Part shown: piece after piece, positions 35,136-48,394 of the stretch | How the letters are laid out: each line of letters opens with the position of its first letter | Position numbering within the stretch: position 1 is the stretch's first letter | Assembly: GCA_018697195.1 (NCBI GenBank) | Contig: CM031858.1 | Location: 125,509,221-125,573,220, forward strand | Direction of reading: 5' to 3' | Source of the DNA: Certhia americana | Taxonomy: Eukaryota > Chordata > Aves > Passeriformes > Certhiidae | DNA length: 64,000 nt | The notes under the pieces: model-generated | What the model was told of the DNA's origin: nothing | The model's database searches: none | The model's input: the letters and a program-made list of their open reading frames with translations, nothing else | Translations under genes and position numbers: made by a program

Positions 35136-37114
35136 ATAGAACCATTTGGGTGCCAGCCTATAGATGGCTCTTGATGTCATACACTTCATGATAATGCAGG
35201 AACATAGAGAGAAATTATGCTCAAGAGAAATAAATCCACTGGTTGGTCTATCTGACCTAAATAAATTAGCAGTCTTAAATAATATTTTTATAAATAACTA
35301 GTACTCTGACTTTACAATGACACAGCAGAAGTCATTCATTGCTAAAAGCAAAGAATGTCTGATATTGCTTCCAGAGTCTTTTTTTCAGTGTGAATTTTCA
35401 AATTTATTTGTCATGATGAAAATGTGCTACAGCTATGGTGACATTCCAAACTAGTAGTGCAAGTACCTTTTCTTAATTTGTGTTACTCTACTTTTCCTGA
35501 ACTTTTGAAATTTTTGATTAGAGTGATCATGACAGATATTACAGTATCATGCTTGAGTATACCTCAAGGGATGTTTTTACAGGTTTCAAAACTGTATTAG
35601 ACATTCTTATGTTGCTTCACTCCTCAAAAACAGTGGGAGCTAAGATTCTATTGAATCCTTGTAGATTAATGGAAAGAAATGTGGTCTTAAGACCCAACCC
35701 AATAATTTTACAAGGGAATGGAATGTATTAATGTTAATGTTACTCTGGTAAACATTTCTGACATTGACCACATTATGCCTAGCAGATCAATATTTTTCAG
35801 CCACTTAATTATCTGGGTGACTGCATTTGCCAATTTGAACATAAATAAATGTCTTGCCTAATCAAACACTCTATAGAGGTTGAGAGAATCGTTTCAAAAA
35901 ATAGAGTGTTCTAGTCTTGAGAATATTCTGTATTTCCTACAGAACTGATGACTTGACATTTTTGTTATGTATACTGATTAAGTTTTTAGGAATTTCTATT
36001 TAAGAAGTGACATTAAGGAGCAGTTAGTTATACCATAAGAGAATCATTCAAAATGGTATTATTTTTTGGTCTGGGCTTATTTATAAATTCCCTTGAATTT
36101 TAATGCACAGAAAAAATATAAAAGCTGGATAAATATAAAAGCAGAGCTGTCTCTGCAGGCAATGCCATTCCAAAGAAACTAGAATATGATAAATTAAAGC
36201 AATCAATTAGGAATAAAAAGGAAAAAAAATCAAAGGAGCATCATATCTGGGTTTTTTTCAGTAATGCAAAGAAATTTTAGCAAAACACTTGGTATTGTTT
36301 CCAGCTAATTAAAGTAAATTACATACCTCCTGAAATGAAGGAATTTTTTTAAAGTGATATTTAAAATCTTATTACAGGTCTAGATATTTATTTCATAACT
36401 GATCCTATGAGAAAATAATCCCAGACTCAAGGGTTTTCTAAATTTTTGGTGTTTAAACAGAGAAAGAGACCACTGAGACTGCCTGTAACTACTGCCACTG
36501 TAATTCTATAAAAAGCAAGACACTCCTGGCTTTCAGAAGTAACTGGTTTCCATCCTAGTCTATTTAGGTTTATTACAGGAATGTATTTCATATTCAAATC
36601 TTACAGTAATGCCTACCAAAACACTACATTGATAACGGAAGTGCAGAATGCAATAGGGAAATTTCCAAGCTCCTTTTACGGAATAAAAACCAACAAAACC
36701 TCACCAGAAGACGTTATCTTTATGGAAAATTTAAAACAGTTGGGAAATTCCCCAGATGCTGCCATATTTGCAGAATGGAATGATATTTTCGACTTCAAAT
36801 ATTATTTTCTTCTCATTGTGTGCTAAACTTGGTCTTAGAAGTACCAGGCACAAGGTGGACCTAGGAAAGAATGACATTTCAAGACTTGTGAATCTCCACA
36901 CTTTCAGAAGAACTGTAACACCACAGTTACCTCTACCACTGCTGATACATAACCACCACACTATAGCTCATGTTCCATTAGAAATGCTCATGTTTTGATG
37001 CAAGTGTTCAATTTTTAAAGTCATGACACACAGGAACTTGTTGTTTGTTTTTTTTTTTTTTTCTGTTTACTCTATTTGAAGTTGCGGTCAGACTGCTCTG
37101 ACTACTTTTGCAGT
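35136..37114. other. AT-rich non-coding stretch with one unexplained open frame
   Basis: No repeat was recognised. The frame 36581-36826 (+, 81 codons; residues include ITEVQNAIGKFPSSFYGIK and MENLKQLGNSPDAAIFAEWN) is less low-complexity than others here and follows TTTATTACAG. No domain was recognised, so it is not called as a gene. Confidence 0.4.
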
Positions 37115-37200
37115 CTGTTTTAAAAAGGAAAAGATTGGAAATTGTTCAGAGAAGAGTTACTGGAACAATCTGTAGTCTGCTCTAGGAAATGTTAAAATTA
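37115..37200 (+). repeat. Possible ancient CR1 ORF2 relic
   Basis: 'TTAAAAAGGAAAAGATTGGA AATTGTTCAGAGAAGAGTTA CTGGAACAATC' resembles the CR1 block 'ggagagagttcagagaagagcaac-aa-atgatta'. It is short and highly diverged. Confidence 0.3.
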
Positions 37201-40200
37201 AGAACTGTCAGATAATTGATGTATTAAAAAATAGTTACATATTAAATTATAGTAAGAACTAATGCCTAGATGAACCACTGTACATTGAGGGCACAAAGCA
37301 TTGAATATTTTTCTAAAGGCACAGTCTCTTGTCTACAAAAAGACAAGACAAAAAATATGATATTTAAAGCCAAGGTGAAAAACTGCAGCTGCAAATATTT
37401 CCATGACTTACATCTTATAACAGAGCAAACATCAGGCAGGTATGAAGAAAAAGTAGCTTAATACGTACAGAAAGACTTTAGAAATCTTCCTAACGTGCAG
37501 AAGAACTGGACCTGGGAGAAAAGCAGAATAATTTTAACAAATCCTTTCCCCTTTTAAAATCAGAAATGCCTGAATTTTATCTAATGACTGAAGAGTTTCA
37601 CAGGGGTGTTTTACACCGAACTGCACTTCTGAAATCTCACAATCTCCTTTTCCCTATCCTCCCACCTTCAGGAAAGACTAATCAATGAGACATTGAAATT
37701 GCTTAGTTAGGCTGAAAATAGGTTTGGCTTTTTTTTTTTTTTTTTTTTTTTTCTGCTGGAAATTTTTATAGACACAATTCTTTTCCCATTCTGCAACACA
37801 GAAAATTTTGAAATATCACATGACTTGAACACAAAACAGTGTTTATTTCATTCAACCAAGACAAAATCAGAACACCTTTTACAACATTTAAGTTGAAAAA
37901 AAGCCCAAAATACTAAAGTTAATTTCAGTTAAAAGAAAGTATTTATGAAAAGATAAAATGTAAAGTATAGTTGAAAATGCCTCATCTAGCTATTTCTCTG
38001 AAGGGAACTTACATACCAATTCAAGTTTAAATAATTTTTTTAAGTATATGGAAAAATTTGTTCCAGAAATACCTATGTAAGATTCTTCTGACGTGCTTAA
38101 CAACTTCTACACTGGCTGAGGCTTTATTGGCAGGGAAATATGACAGCTGACAATCAGTGATTCTTTTCAAAACACATGTGATTTTGGATTGGTTTTATAG
38201 AATCCCTATGAGCATTAGCATAACATCACTTCTGATATTTTTTTCTTAGTCATTTCCCTGCCTGGCAAGGATAGCTTTGTGAATTGAATAAAAACGGGAA
38301 AAAAACATTGTGTTTCTCTTTCTGAAGACCTAATTGTTGCAGCAGACCTTACATCCTACTTTCTCTAAGGAATATGTACTTGTTTTTTGGAATAACACGT
38401 ACAGAGTTGAATGCTTTATCTTCTTTTGTTCCCTTTGCTACGAATGAAATGTAGATCTGCGAGTACTATTTACAGCTAGAATTGAAAAAAGCCTTTATTT
38501 TTTTTAGTTGTTGTTGTTGTTGTGTAGGGCTAGTGTTCAAAAGGTTTCTTAAAGAGTAGTAGCTACAGATATTTCACACTTAGCTTTGCTTCATTTTATC
38601 ACATGTACCTAACCTCAATAGCCATAGCACCACTATGGAAAAGGAAAACAGAACCAGCTTTAAGTAAAAAAATATAGTTTTTAAAGTGCAATGTATTCTA
38701 CTGTTTTAAAATGCAATGAATTTTACTGTTTCACTTTTTCACTATCAGCTGCCTCATTGATTTATGATCTGTTTTACTGCAAACTGTGATTCTTAACACT
38801 TGCAAGTATCTTGTGGTGCTGGATATTGCTAAGGATTAACAATTTTCTATGAGGGTAACCTTCAAATGTCAATGGATTGTTTGTTGGTGTCATTAGTATT
38901 TAGAGAGCTTGAAAACACTCAGCTTATTAAAATATAACAGTAGCTACTGCTTCAGTTAAGTAAAGGTATTAATAAGTTATGAACACTATGAACTGAGAGA
39001 ATATTGAAAGTTCAAACATGCTATTGGAGGAGTAATGCTCTCTGTATTTTTTACATAGTAAGCCTTAGGCTTGCAGCACTGAAATAAGAGTGCAGGTGAA
39101 AATACATTTATGATTGACATTGAAGGTGTCAGTTTAGGTCATTGTGCCTCAGACACCTGAAAGGACAGTCATGTTTCTCATGCAGAACAATCCACCTTTT
39201 TATTACATGAGGGGAAAGAGATGTAACAAGCTGTCACATTCCTCAGTAAAAGTTACCCAGACACAACTGCTTTGTTCCTTTCTGAACAGAGTCATGGAGT
39301 CACTGCATAATTTCATGTTTGTGCCTTCTTTGGGAGTATTGAATATTGAATAGCTTCTCTAGTATAATTGGTTTGTGTATGAGCGTTAAAAAGCTTCACC
39401 TAAACTGTATTTATTGTAGGTGAAATGAAAACAGGAGAGCAGGCACTTGGGCAGACTTTATTGTTAGGTTCAATCCAGATTTATGGGTAAATAGACTGGA
39501 AGGAAACCTGTTAAGGTGCTATGGCTCTTATGTCATTCTCCAAAGGTATATTAGCTGTCTGAACAGCTCATATACCCTCTGCAAAATAACATATCCACAA
39601 TATGAGTGTTGTGCATCCAGATCAACCCATTTAATTTAAAACACTTTGTGAGTCAAGGTGGATGAAATTTATTCTGAAAACTTTCTAGTGTCTTATAAAA
39701 CGTTCTTGAACATTCAAAGGCTCAAAATTCATAAAAATTTGTACCCAAATTCCATGTATGTGCATGTATAATTCAGTATCTTGTTTTCGGGCAAACTGAG
39801 GGTAGTGTATGCATTTTGCAAAATTTAGTTCTGTGTTTTTTTTTGATTTTTTAAACTTCAGCTTCCCAGAAGTGAATGTATGTTTCTTGACAGAAAGTCA
39901 GCAAGCTGTCAGACAGAGTACACTTTATGAGAGCAATATGGTTTCATTTTGCAGAAACATTCCTGAGTATTTTAAGGAGCTGTCAAAATGAATTCACTTT
40001 ATTACTAGTTAAAATTAAAGTCAGAACTGAAGTCGCATAAAATAGGTCCAGTAAATAATAAAAAACCCAACAGTACTCCTGTCGTTCATTTTGACAGCAT
40101 TGTGGGAACATGCTATATTGCTTGTTTTGCTGTTGGAGTTTGGACTGTTATAGGGAACTTGCAAATTTTTAGGCAGAGTGGGTTTAGTTCATTAAATTTA

Positions 40201-40850
40201 GCATATTCAAAAGGGTAATGAAGGCAACATCAGTTAGTGATTCTAAGAAAGGAATGACCATATAAGGTCTGCTGTGTGATACTTTAAGTACATGGAATAG
40301 GCCTATGTGATTAATCATCTACATTTACATATAATATAAATACACATTTATGTGACTGAAATAAAAAAAGCTTAAAATATGTACAGAAGCTTAGTGATAA
40401 TGATTTATTTAATAACAAGTGTAAAATAAATAAATAAATGCATTTTCTTATGTGAGCATCTGATATTGCTGAAAAGATCTCTGGAGAATATAAACCAACT
40501 AATGGGATGAAATGGACTCCATTTCAATGCTATGAAGTCAGTATCAGACCTATGGGAAGAATATTCAATAATATAGATAGTACTTAATATATTTGTCCTA
40601 ATATGCACAAGTCCTAGCAGAATTTTTAAGAAAGCAAGTGCATAGATAGCAGGAGAAGATATCAGAAACTAATCTAAGGCTCAGTTTCAGGTCTGATGTT
40701 AATTTGTTTGCAATTTTCTATTTTCACAGGTAACATTCAATGAAGTTTTTTTGGTTTTGCTTTTATTAATATTCCTGTACATCTATAGAAATTAGTCTTA
40801 AATAGCTTCTGTCATTTCTAATAATAAGCTTAAGAATCAACAATGTGTAT
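37201..40850. other. AT-rich non-coding stretch
   Basis: It contains a T24 tract (37729-37752) and a short (TTG)n run (about 38506-38521). No gene, RNA or transposon was recognised. Confidence 0.5.
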
Positions 40851-41538
40851 TGACGCAGCCCACCAGAGCCTGGGCTAGCTGGAAAAACCCCCGGCGCTGC
40901 CCCAGCTGTGGGGAACAACTGTGGTGTGGGGTTTGTGCTGACAGCTGAACCTTTAGAGCCACTTGCTCTGCAGTGGAAGGGCTCTCACTGCAGTCAGAGG
41001 GTGGGGAAAGGAGAAGGAGGAGGCTCTTCAGTGCTGAGGTGTCAGCAGGAGGTTTATCCAGGTTGAAGGGATCAGGAACCAAAGAGCCGTGAGCACTGCA
41101 GTGCTCAGGATTTTATACAGCACCAGAGCAAGGGGTGAGTACCAAACACAATCCAGTGAGGGATCAGCAGGGGCAGAGTGAAGGGGTTAGAGCATTTCTT
41201 TGGGGCCAGCTGGGGCAAGTGGGAGCAGAGGGCAGGGCACATGGTCCAATGGGGCATGGAGGGTTAGGAAACACCCAGGAACACCCAGGGGGAGGAACGC
41301 TCAAAGGATTGGTTCAGGGTTGGAGTGACATGGAAGGTGCCAGAACAAGGGGCAGGGTAACAGTGATTGATAGGGAAGGAGCTGGAACAAGAGGTGGAGA
41401 AATGCCATCCAAGGTAACTTAGGGGAGGCTACAACTTCAGGAATAAACCAACTCGGGGAGAACATGGGGGAATATAAGAACAAACCATTAACATTAAAAC
41501 TTTAAACCAGTTAAATGAAACAGATCCGGGCTGCAACA
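40851..41538 (-). mobile_element. Nearly intact solo LTR of an endogenous retrovirus
   Basis: A 688-bp GC-rich block with matching inverted ends: TGACGCAGCCC (40851-40861) against the complement of GGGCTGCAACA (41528-41538), 9 of 11 paired. Flanks TGTAT (40846-40850) and TCTAT (41539-41543) agree at 4 of 5, a 5-bp target duplication as in ERVL-type elements. On the minus strand a TATA-like GTATAAAA lies at 41111-41118, followed by the 16-bp palindrome GAGCACTGCAGTGCTC (41091-41106). The U3 side (41120-41450) is rich in GGGGCA/GGAG words. Open frames here are accidental. No internal viral genes adjoin it. The family name is not assigned. Confidence 0.85.
41111..41118 (-). promoter_or_regulatory. 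TATA box of the solo LTR
   Basis: Reads GTATAAAA on the minus strand, just before the 16-bp palindrome at 41091-41106, where the R region and transcription start would fall. Confidence 0.55.
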
Positions 41539-42177
41539 TCTATTTTCAGGGATTTTTCTTAGAACTGTTTTTTGATATATTTATGGAGACAAGTAACAGC
41601 TTTTTGAAATTAAACAGCAAACACCAATGCAAATATATATATATATATTTTTAATTCACAGAGAACTTAGAAAGCATGAAGGAAGAGAACAGAACTGTAC
41701 AAAATGAGAATGGAACTGTATTAGAAGTTTATCTTGGTATGATAGTAGCCTAGTTATATGTTCATGCCTGTAAAATTTTATACTAAGTAGGAGCAGTGAC
41801 TTCAGCATCTGTCCATTCACCTACAATTTGGATCTCATTCTCTCTGAATCTATGTGTTTAAGTGTTTTCTGGATGGAGAGTGAATTTTTTTTTTTTTTTT
41901 TAGTGTATAGTTGGTATTAAAAGCCAAATGCTATGATGTGTTGTTTTGGCCTCAAAAAAGGTAGGAAGATAAATTGACTGCAGCATCTGAACCGTAACTT
42001 CTTAGTAAAATAGAGATTTCAGCGAAAGCTGGAGATCTGAACTATGTACAGAATCCAGTAATTTTATCTCCTATTTAATATATTTGCATGTGATAATAAA
42101 AAGAAGGAAACAATTCTGTGCAAAATATGCTCAAGCATTGTATCAAGAAAAGCATTTTAATATATTAAAATTTAGTA
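41539..42177. other. AT-rich non-coding stretch
   Basis: It contains an AT dinucleotide run (41634-41648) and a T17 tract (41885-41901). Nothing else was recognised. Confidence 0.55.
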
Positions 42178-42286
42178 GTGTATATGTATGTGTGTGTATG
42201 TGTATATATGTGTATGTGTATGTACATATATATATAAAAATATATATTTGTATATTAATATATGTAAATACATATAAATATAAATT
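42178..42286. repeat. TG/TA-rich microsatellite tract
   Basis: Mixed GTGTAT / TATGTG / ATATAT units without a strict period, grading into pure AT-rich sequence. The open frame across it is low complexity. Confidence 0.85.
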
Positions 42287-42414
42287 TTACCTAAGTGCAA
42301 ATGGAAGCAAACTGCATACAGCAAGTCTTTATTTCAGCCTTGAAAAAGACAAGCATATTTTTAAAAATGCATCAACGGTTCCATATATTACTGTCACCTG
42401 TTTTAGAGAAATCC

Positions 42415-42580
42415 TCAAGGACCCTCGGTGCTGTTTCAGCCACGGAGGCAGGCTCTCAGTTCTTGCCCTCAGACTCGGCCCGGAGCATCCTGGGCGAGTG
42501 TTCAGCACCACGGACAGCACCCATTCCTTCTGGGTGCTGTCCCGTTCAGTTCCCTGAGAAACCAGGATCCGTGTGGTGCG
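42415..42580. other. GC- and CpG-rich island with perfect 12-bp hairpin
   Basis: About 165 bp of GC-rich DNA in AT-rich surroundings, with several CpGs (CCTCGGTG, CCACGG, CTCGGCCCGG, GGCGAG). GGACAGCACCCA (42512-42523) and TGGGTGCTGTCC (42531-42542) are exact reverse complements around a 7-nt loop TTCCTTC, and pairing can extend by a few bases past a one-base bulge. Frames are open on both strands (42295-42606 +, 42329-42646 -). The family and product are not recognised. It may be part of an unrecognised transposon or LTR. Confidence 0.4.
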
Positions 42581-45500
42581 TGTCTTCTTGTTACTGGCAT
42601 ATCTAACTATTTTATTTCCAGCAGGTGGAGAGGCTTCAAATGTCAAAGAACATGCCTGGCTGCTTTCCCATGCTTGCCAATAAATGCATCTTCTTTATCT
42701 CTAGGCAAAATGTAATGCCAACAAATAACTTTTCAGCAATTAATTTTGTTTGAGTAAATAAGGGTTTCTGCCATGGCCAGTTTATGGTGTGTAATGATCA
42801 GGTGGGTTAATACCTTGAGGCACCTCCTGAGTTTTTGCATTCAGCCTTGACTGATTGTTAAAAAATGAAAAATGTGGCTAGAATCAAAACTTCCAGCCAG
42901 TGGAACACTGTCCTCAGGCTGAAACCCAACGTGAAACTGATAATTTATTTTAATCTACTCACATGCTAGTCTTATTAACAGGAAGACAGATTTTATGCAT
43001 TGTTTTGTTACTCAGGGAATTGATCACTGGCAGATGTTTTTCTAAACTGTTTTTTATTAGATATCTTCAAGTGTGCTAGTAAAAATGCTGTTTGTGTTTC
43101 ATTATTGTCATAGTTATCGAACTACATTATGCTAAAGAACAATGGTCTAGAAACACACAATATGAAAGTAATTCCACATATTTTAGAAATAAAACATTGA
43201 ATTTAAATAGGAATTATAAATGCTTTCTATAATGTCAAAAGCTGAAAATAAACCAAAGAGTGTATGGGAAAAAGGGAAAAAAATCCAATAAATTTCTCTT
43301 TTCTACTGTAAAATTCTACACATCTCACCCATATCCATATTCCAGAAGACTTTTTTCTAGTCTGATTATCATATTGATCCACAGTGATGCCTACTGTTTT
43401 ATATGATCAATCATCCATCCTGAAGATAGGAGCAGAAATGAGCTTTAGTGTCAAAGCTGCCTAATGATAGCAGCATGTGCTCTAACACCAAAAGCTTTTC
43501 TGTCCCAGATGCTATCTTGCTGCTCTTGTTTAGATGCTTTTTCATGCCAAAATGAACATGCTAGCTCTGATTAAGAAGTACAAAACACTGGCAGTTCACT
43601 GGACAAGATTGTGTATATTTAAGCTTCATTAATTAAAAAATTAAATTGAATAACCAAATGCAAAAAATCCTTTCTGATATAGTGTCATAAAAAAAAATAA
43701 AAACCTGCAAGCATTTGGAAAAACAAGTTAACGTTAATAATTAAACTGATATAAATTCCATCTTGAAAAATGGTAAAATGTTTGGGTAGATACAGAATAT
43801 TTAGTGTTAGGTACTGTGCCTGAGCAAACTGTTCATCTAATGAGTAAAGTGATGTATCAATTTATGTCTAAAAGTCATATTACATGAGAAGTGTTCTCGT
43901 TTGTAGTTGCAAAGCCTTTGGACTTTGAGCTGTGTGACAGCTGTACTGGTTTTGTCACCAGTCAAGGCTGCTGTGAAGCCTCTGATGGTACCTCAGTCAC
44001 AGTATTGGATATTGGCTGAAGTTACTGATGAACAATGAGGATACAAAGAGAAATAGTCAAAAGCTTAACAGGAGTTCTTTCCCATCACAATTTAGTGTTT
44101 TTAACTATCTTTAAGGTATTATTTGAAAAAGATTGCTCAAAAATTTCGGTGTTGGAAATGCAATGATTTAATACATGTGTAAAAGATTTATGTTGATGGG
44201 TTTTGTATCCACTTCTAGATGGCTAAATGATCCAAACCAGGAAAACGTCTCCATTCTGCATGGCAATACATGGTTTACTGGAAATCCTCATATGTTTTCA
44301 ATTGACTCAAAATCCACATCATCACAATTATATTAAAATAGCTTTTTACTTCCAGAAAAAGAAAATAATTCAAGGGTATCTAATTACTAACATGATGCAT
44401 TAGAAGAAAATATGTCTACAAAACTCTCCTGAGATCACCTCATTTATGAAGCATTTTATACTTTGATAAATTATTACTTGTGTCTGGACAAGGAGACTTA
44501 ATAGTATTTTGGGACAGTTTTTCAAACAACAGCACATGTTGTTATATGACAGTTTAATCAGTTACATACTAATGACAGAATATGCTACCTAGAGAAACAT
44601 AAAAACATCATAAAAATTATAAAGAATACCCTTATATTCACAAGTCTATCCATAAACCAAAAGGCTGAATTACTTGTGTGGAGATATATATCCTTTGTAT
44701 ACATGTAGAATTCAAACGTTACCAACATGTTCTAAAACTCTTTAAAAATTAGTGAGGCTATGGTAAAGAGAAACAATATAGAATACTCTATGTCTGCAAA
44801 ACATCTACATAAAGTCACCACAAGAAGATTTTTTTTTTCAGGCATGAAGCATCTTTATGCTATATTTGTTCTCTTAATTTGTAAATGTCATGAAATAAAA
44901 AAAAAAAAAACCCAAACCAAAAAATTAAAAACTTTTTTACCTTCTACACAGGACATTAGTTATTTAAACTTTGTAAAGTGACTTTAAATGTATCTAATTT
45001 GTAAATATCCTGGATAAATGTTACATAGTGTCAATATAAATTTGCAATGAGATAAGAAATCTAATTATATTATTTTACTGATTTACTAAAATCACAGCAA
45101 CAAACTGGGATTATTCTACTGTGTAAATTCTTTAATATAACATTGCTGCAGAACTTGGGTTTTTTTCTTAAATAATCATACACAGCCCAGGAAAAATTAC
45201 TTCTGTGCAAATGTGGAGCTCTGTAAAAATCCAATACTAGGGCCTTTTGCAACATATAAGGAAATAAAGATGTGGTTGAGAAACCCTGTGGAATATCAAA
45301 TCCTCTAGTAGCAGCTGGAACTAAATTACTCTGGAAAAAATTCTTTTGCATTTTCTTCATAAGAGGATCTTTACATCAATATCAAGAAAACTTTAAATTG
45401 AAACTTAATCTGGAGAATTGAGATCCAAGGCTTCTTCCAAACACAAATAGATCAGAGCAGGACAGTCACTGTATCTGAATGCATAACTCTCAAATGGAGA

Positions 45501-47286
45501 TAATCACAGGCAATCAATTAAACGTTTCATTCAGATTTTAAATTTTCTAGCTGTTGTACATTGTTTAATAAGCTCTGTTCTAAGGCATGTTTTAAAATAC
45601 TGTGCTATTTAATTTTCCACTTTTATAGTCTAAATATATATCTGTAATATTCTATTAGAATTATTTTTAAAAGCCAAGTGAAGAGTGAAAAAAATTGTGA
45701 AAACTTTTGTTGTTTTCTTTGTGAATTAGTCAATACTTGTCAGAATATCTCCGTACACCTAGGTTTAATAAGTCCCTCTTTGTTTTTATCAAACACTGAA
45801 TAAATGTGTGTTTTGGTGTGCAGTAAAACAATATTAATCAGAAGAAAAAGCTTCTACAAACCATCATAACAATAGTGCAATTTTCCTCAAGTCAAAATTA
45901 AATATTTTTTCCTTAAATGAATGTAAATAAAATTCCTAACACTGGATAGAGGGTTTCCATAGCATGCTCATTTCAAAATATACCTAGCTCTCTCTTTTCT
46001 TTATTTAAAAAATGGTTCCTTCAAAATAAAGAGGATTTGGACTTTCCAAAAGGAACAAATATTACTTTGCTTAAGATAGAAGCATCACTCAGAAATGTAA
46101 TGAGATGTACCGTAAACACAAGTTATACCCTTTCTAATGTATAAAAAATCCTTTTTATAACTGGACCAGGACATGTTCTTTAGCTTACAAATCTACGTCA
46201 ATCCTACTGTGACCAAAGCATATATAATGGTAAATGGAGAATAAATGGATTTTCATAAGAGTGGTGAAATTCACTCTGCTGACTTAGAAGAAAAACACAC
46301 CAATGTATATGAAATAGAACATGCTTTACTGCAAAAGAAAATCTTTCTCATTGGAAATTTCATTTCTTTAAATCTCAGGTTTCATGTTAAAAGTTTGTCT
46401 TTGCATCCTGTTCAGCAGAAACCAAGAACTCTTGGCATTACTTGATGGCAGTCACAACTTCACAACTCATCAATATTTCATGCAATAAGTTGCTGAAATG
46501 TGTTCATCTGAAGAAATAAAAAAGAGAAGAATCAATGCATTTTATGAGCGTCAAATCTTTTATCTATGTCCCCCTCCCCATTCCTTTTTAAAAGATTCTA
46601 AGGAGTAGAGAGGATGGTGTTTCAACTTCATTTGTTGTGTACATTGGTTGTAAACATGCAAATAAAGCATGAGAGACAACATTATGTTTCAATCAATTCT
46701 AGGACAACAAACACTTTTTCTGGGACTTTAAGATTAACTAAATATTATGAAATCTAAAGGTTAAATTTTTTCCTAAATCACTCACATAAGACTGGTGTAA
46801 AAATATGTCTCACTGAGTAGATCACTGTACAAATAGCATACAATTAGTGTACACTGTGCAGTATTTATGACTAACACATCACAGGAATTATTCTGATGTC
46901 AAGACACAGACGTTTTAGCCCTTTTGGAGGTGCCCTAAAATTTCTGTTGCTCCATAAAGGCATAGATGTTCTGCACCTCATTTGCCAGCCCCAGGTGAGT
47001 GATTGGACATCCTAGGGTACTTATACAGTTATGCATTGTCTGCACAGGCAGAGGAACTGCATCCTAAAATAACCAGCAACTACCCATCTAATTTAATCAT
47101 GCAAGTTCCATTGTAGTAAAAAACCCCCAACTAAACAAAAAAAACCACTATAAATGAGAGGCTCACCTCTCTTTTTAAAAATAATTTCTTAAATAGGAAG
47201 TATGAGTCTGTCCTTTGGAAAGTTCTGAAAGTTCTCTTTTTCACCAATAGCAAAAATGGAGATGACTACTTTGTTTTTTCCCCTAG
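42581..47286. other. AT-rich non-coding stretch
   Basis: No gene, RNA or recognised repeat was found. Several A-rich tracts are present (for example near 44898-44911). Confidence 0.5.
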
Positions 47287-47334
47287 GGAGATGAAGCTGA
47301 CTGCAAGAATTTGTCTGAAATCTTCTGCTATGAG
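47287..47334 (+). other. Candidate 48-bp micro-exon with consensus splice sites
   Basis: Upstream lies a continuous pyrimidine tract ending TTTGTTTTTTCCCCTAG (AG at 47285-47286). Downstream is TATGAG followed by GTAAGC (47335-47340), a strong donor. The 48 bases between are a multiple of three and open in frame 1 (GDEADCKNLSEIFCYE) and also in frame 2. Two cysteines and an acidic start resemble secreted or receptor modules, but I do not recognise the protein. No neighbouring exon was found in the window. It could equally be a pseudo-exon, which are common in long introns. Confidence 0.3.
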
Positions 47335-48394
47335 GTAAGCAATTTAAATTCAGTTCATAGCCACAGGAATAAACCTCATTGTTTCTTAAAAAACTTCCCC
47401 AAATCAACAGTTCCTTTCTTTTCATCTGCAAGTGTTAATGGAAAACTGCGCTTTGTATTATGGGAAAAATAGTCAAATAAACAACTCCTACACTTCTCAC
47501 TCCAAGATTTCTCTTCTGAAGCATTAGATATTTTATTAATTCACAATTTTGTTTTTTCTACAGAGGAAAAAAAAAAAAGACACAGAAAGGTACTTTGTTG
47601 CAGATACAAAACCTAGTCATTCTGATTTAGAAATGCATTCTTCAGCATCTTTCTGTGCTTTCCAGGCTGACACTTCCATTGTTTATTTCATAATCAATGC
47701 CTCCAGTAGGTTTAGTATCTGATTTCAAATTTCCTTAATATTTTTCTTATATCAATTCTGGTTGATCCCAAAGTGCCTTTAATTTAATAAGAAGTTTATT
47801 AACTAACAACATACCCATGTTATGCAAGGAAGCTACAGATTTTCAATATTTTTTTGCAAATATTTAACTTTTATAGTGTGCACTCTTTGGAGTTAATGTA
47901 GAAAATTACTTACTTTCCGGTAACAGAGCAATGGCTTTTGTCTGCTGATGAAACAATTTATTTTGACACATCGCAGTGTTAAATATTAACTAAAAGGGCA
48001 ATTAAAACAAGTGAAATCAGTTGATATAGCAAATGTTTATTCATGTTCTGAGCCTGAAAAGTGATAAAACTATAGATTTAGAATGCATAATTTTATCTGG
48101 GGTTTAAAAATAGGCCAAGTCATAAGGACATAGTCTCTTAGATGAATGCTGCATGCAATGAAGTGCACTGTGATATAATCTGGAATGAAACGACCTTCAT
48201 TTTTCCTGTCAGACATTTTGTGAATATTTTAACAGTCTGGTCTCAGCCTTCTTTAGCTGTAACAATTTTGTTTAATAGCATTCTTCCCTTCTTCATCCTG
48301 TTAGAGTTGTCAGCAAACATCCTGAGTATTTCTGCATATCTGGGGTCTGTCAGAGATGGAGTGAATTTCCCCCATAACAGCTGTCACAGTGCTG
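47335..48394. other. AT-rich non-coding stretch
   Basis: Nothing was recognised. The 87-codon frame at 48142-48405 lacks a domain. Confidence 0.5.

Noticed and set aside
39467..39476. GGTTCAATCC, resembling a tRNA/SINE B box
   Set aside because: No A box at a suitable distance upstream and no clover-leaf folding was seen.
42084..42557. Longest open frame of the window (157 codons, +)
   Set aside because: A third of it is translated TG/TA microsatellite (repeated Tyr-Val-Cys-Ile), and the rest crosses the GC-rich island. No homology was recognised.
46993..46999. CCCCAG next to GTGAGTG as an exon end
   Set aside because: The donor is good, but no acceptor with a pyrimidine tract and no convincing open frame precede it.
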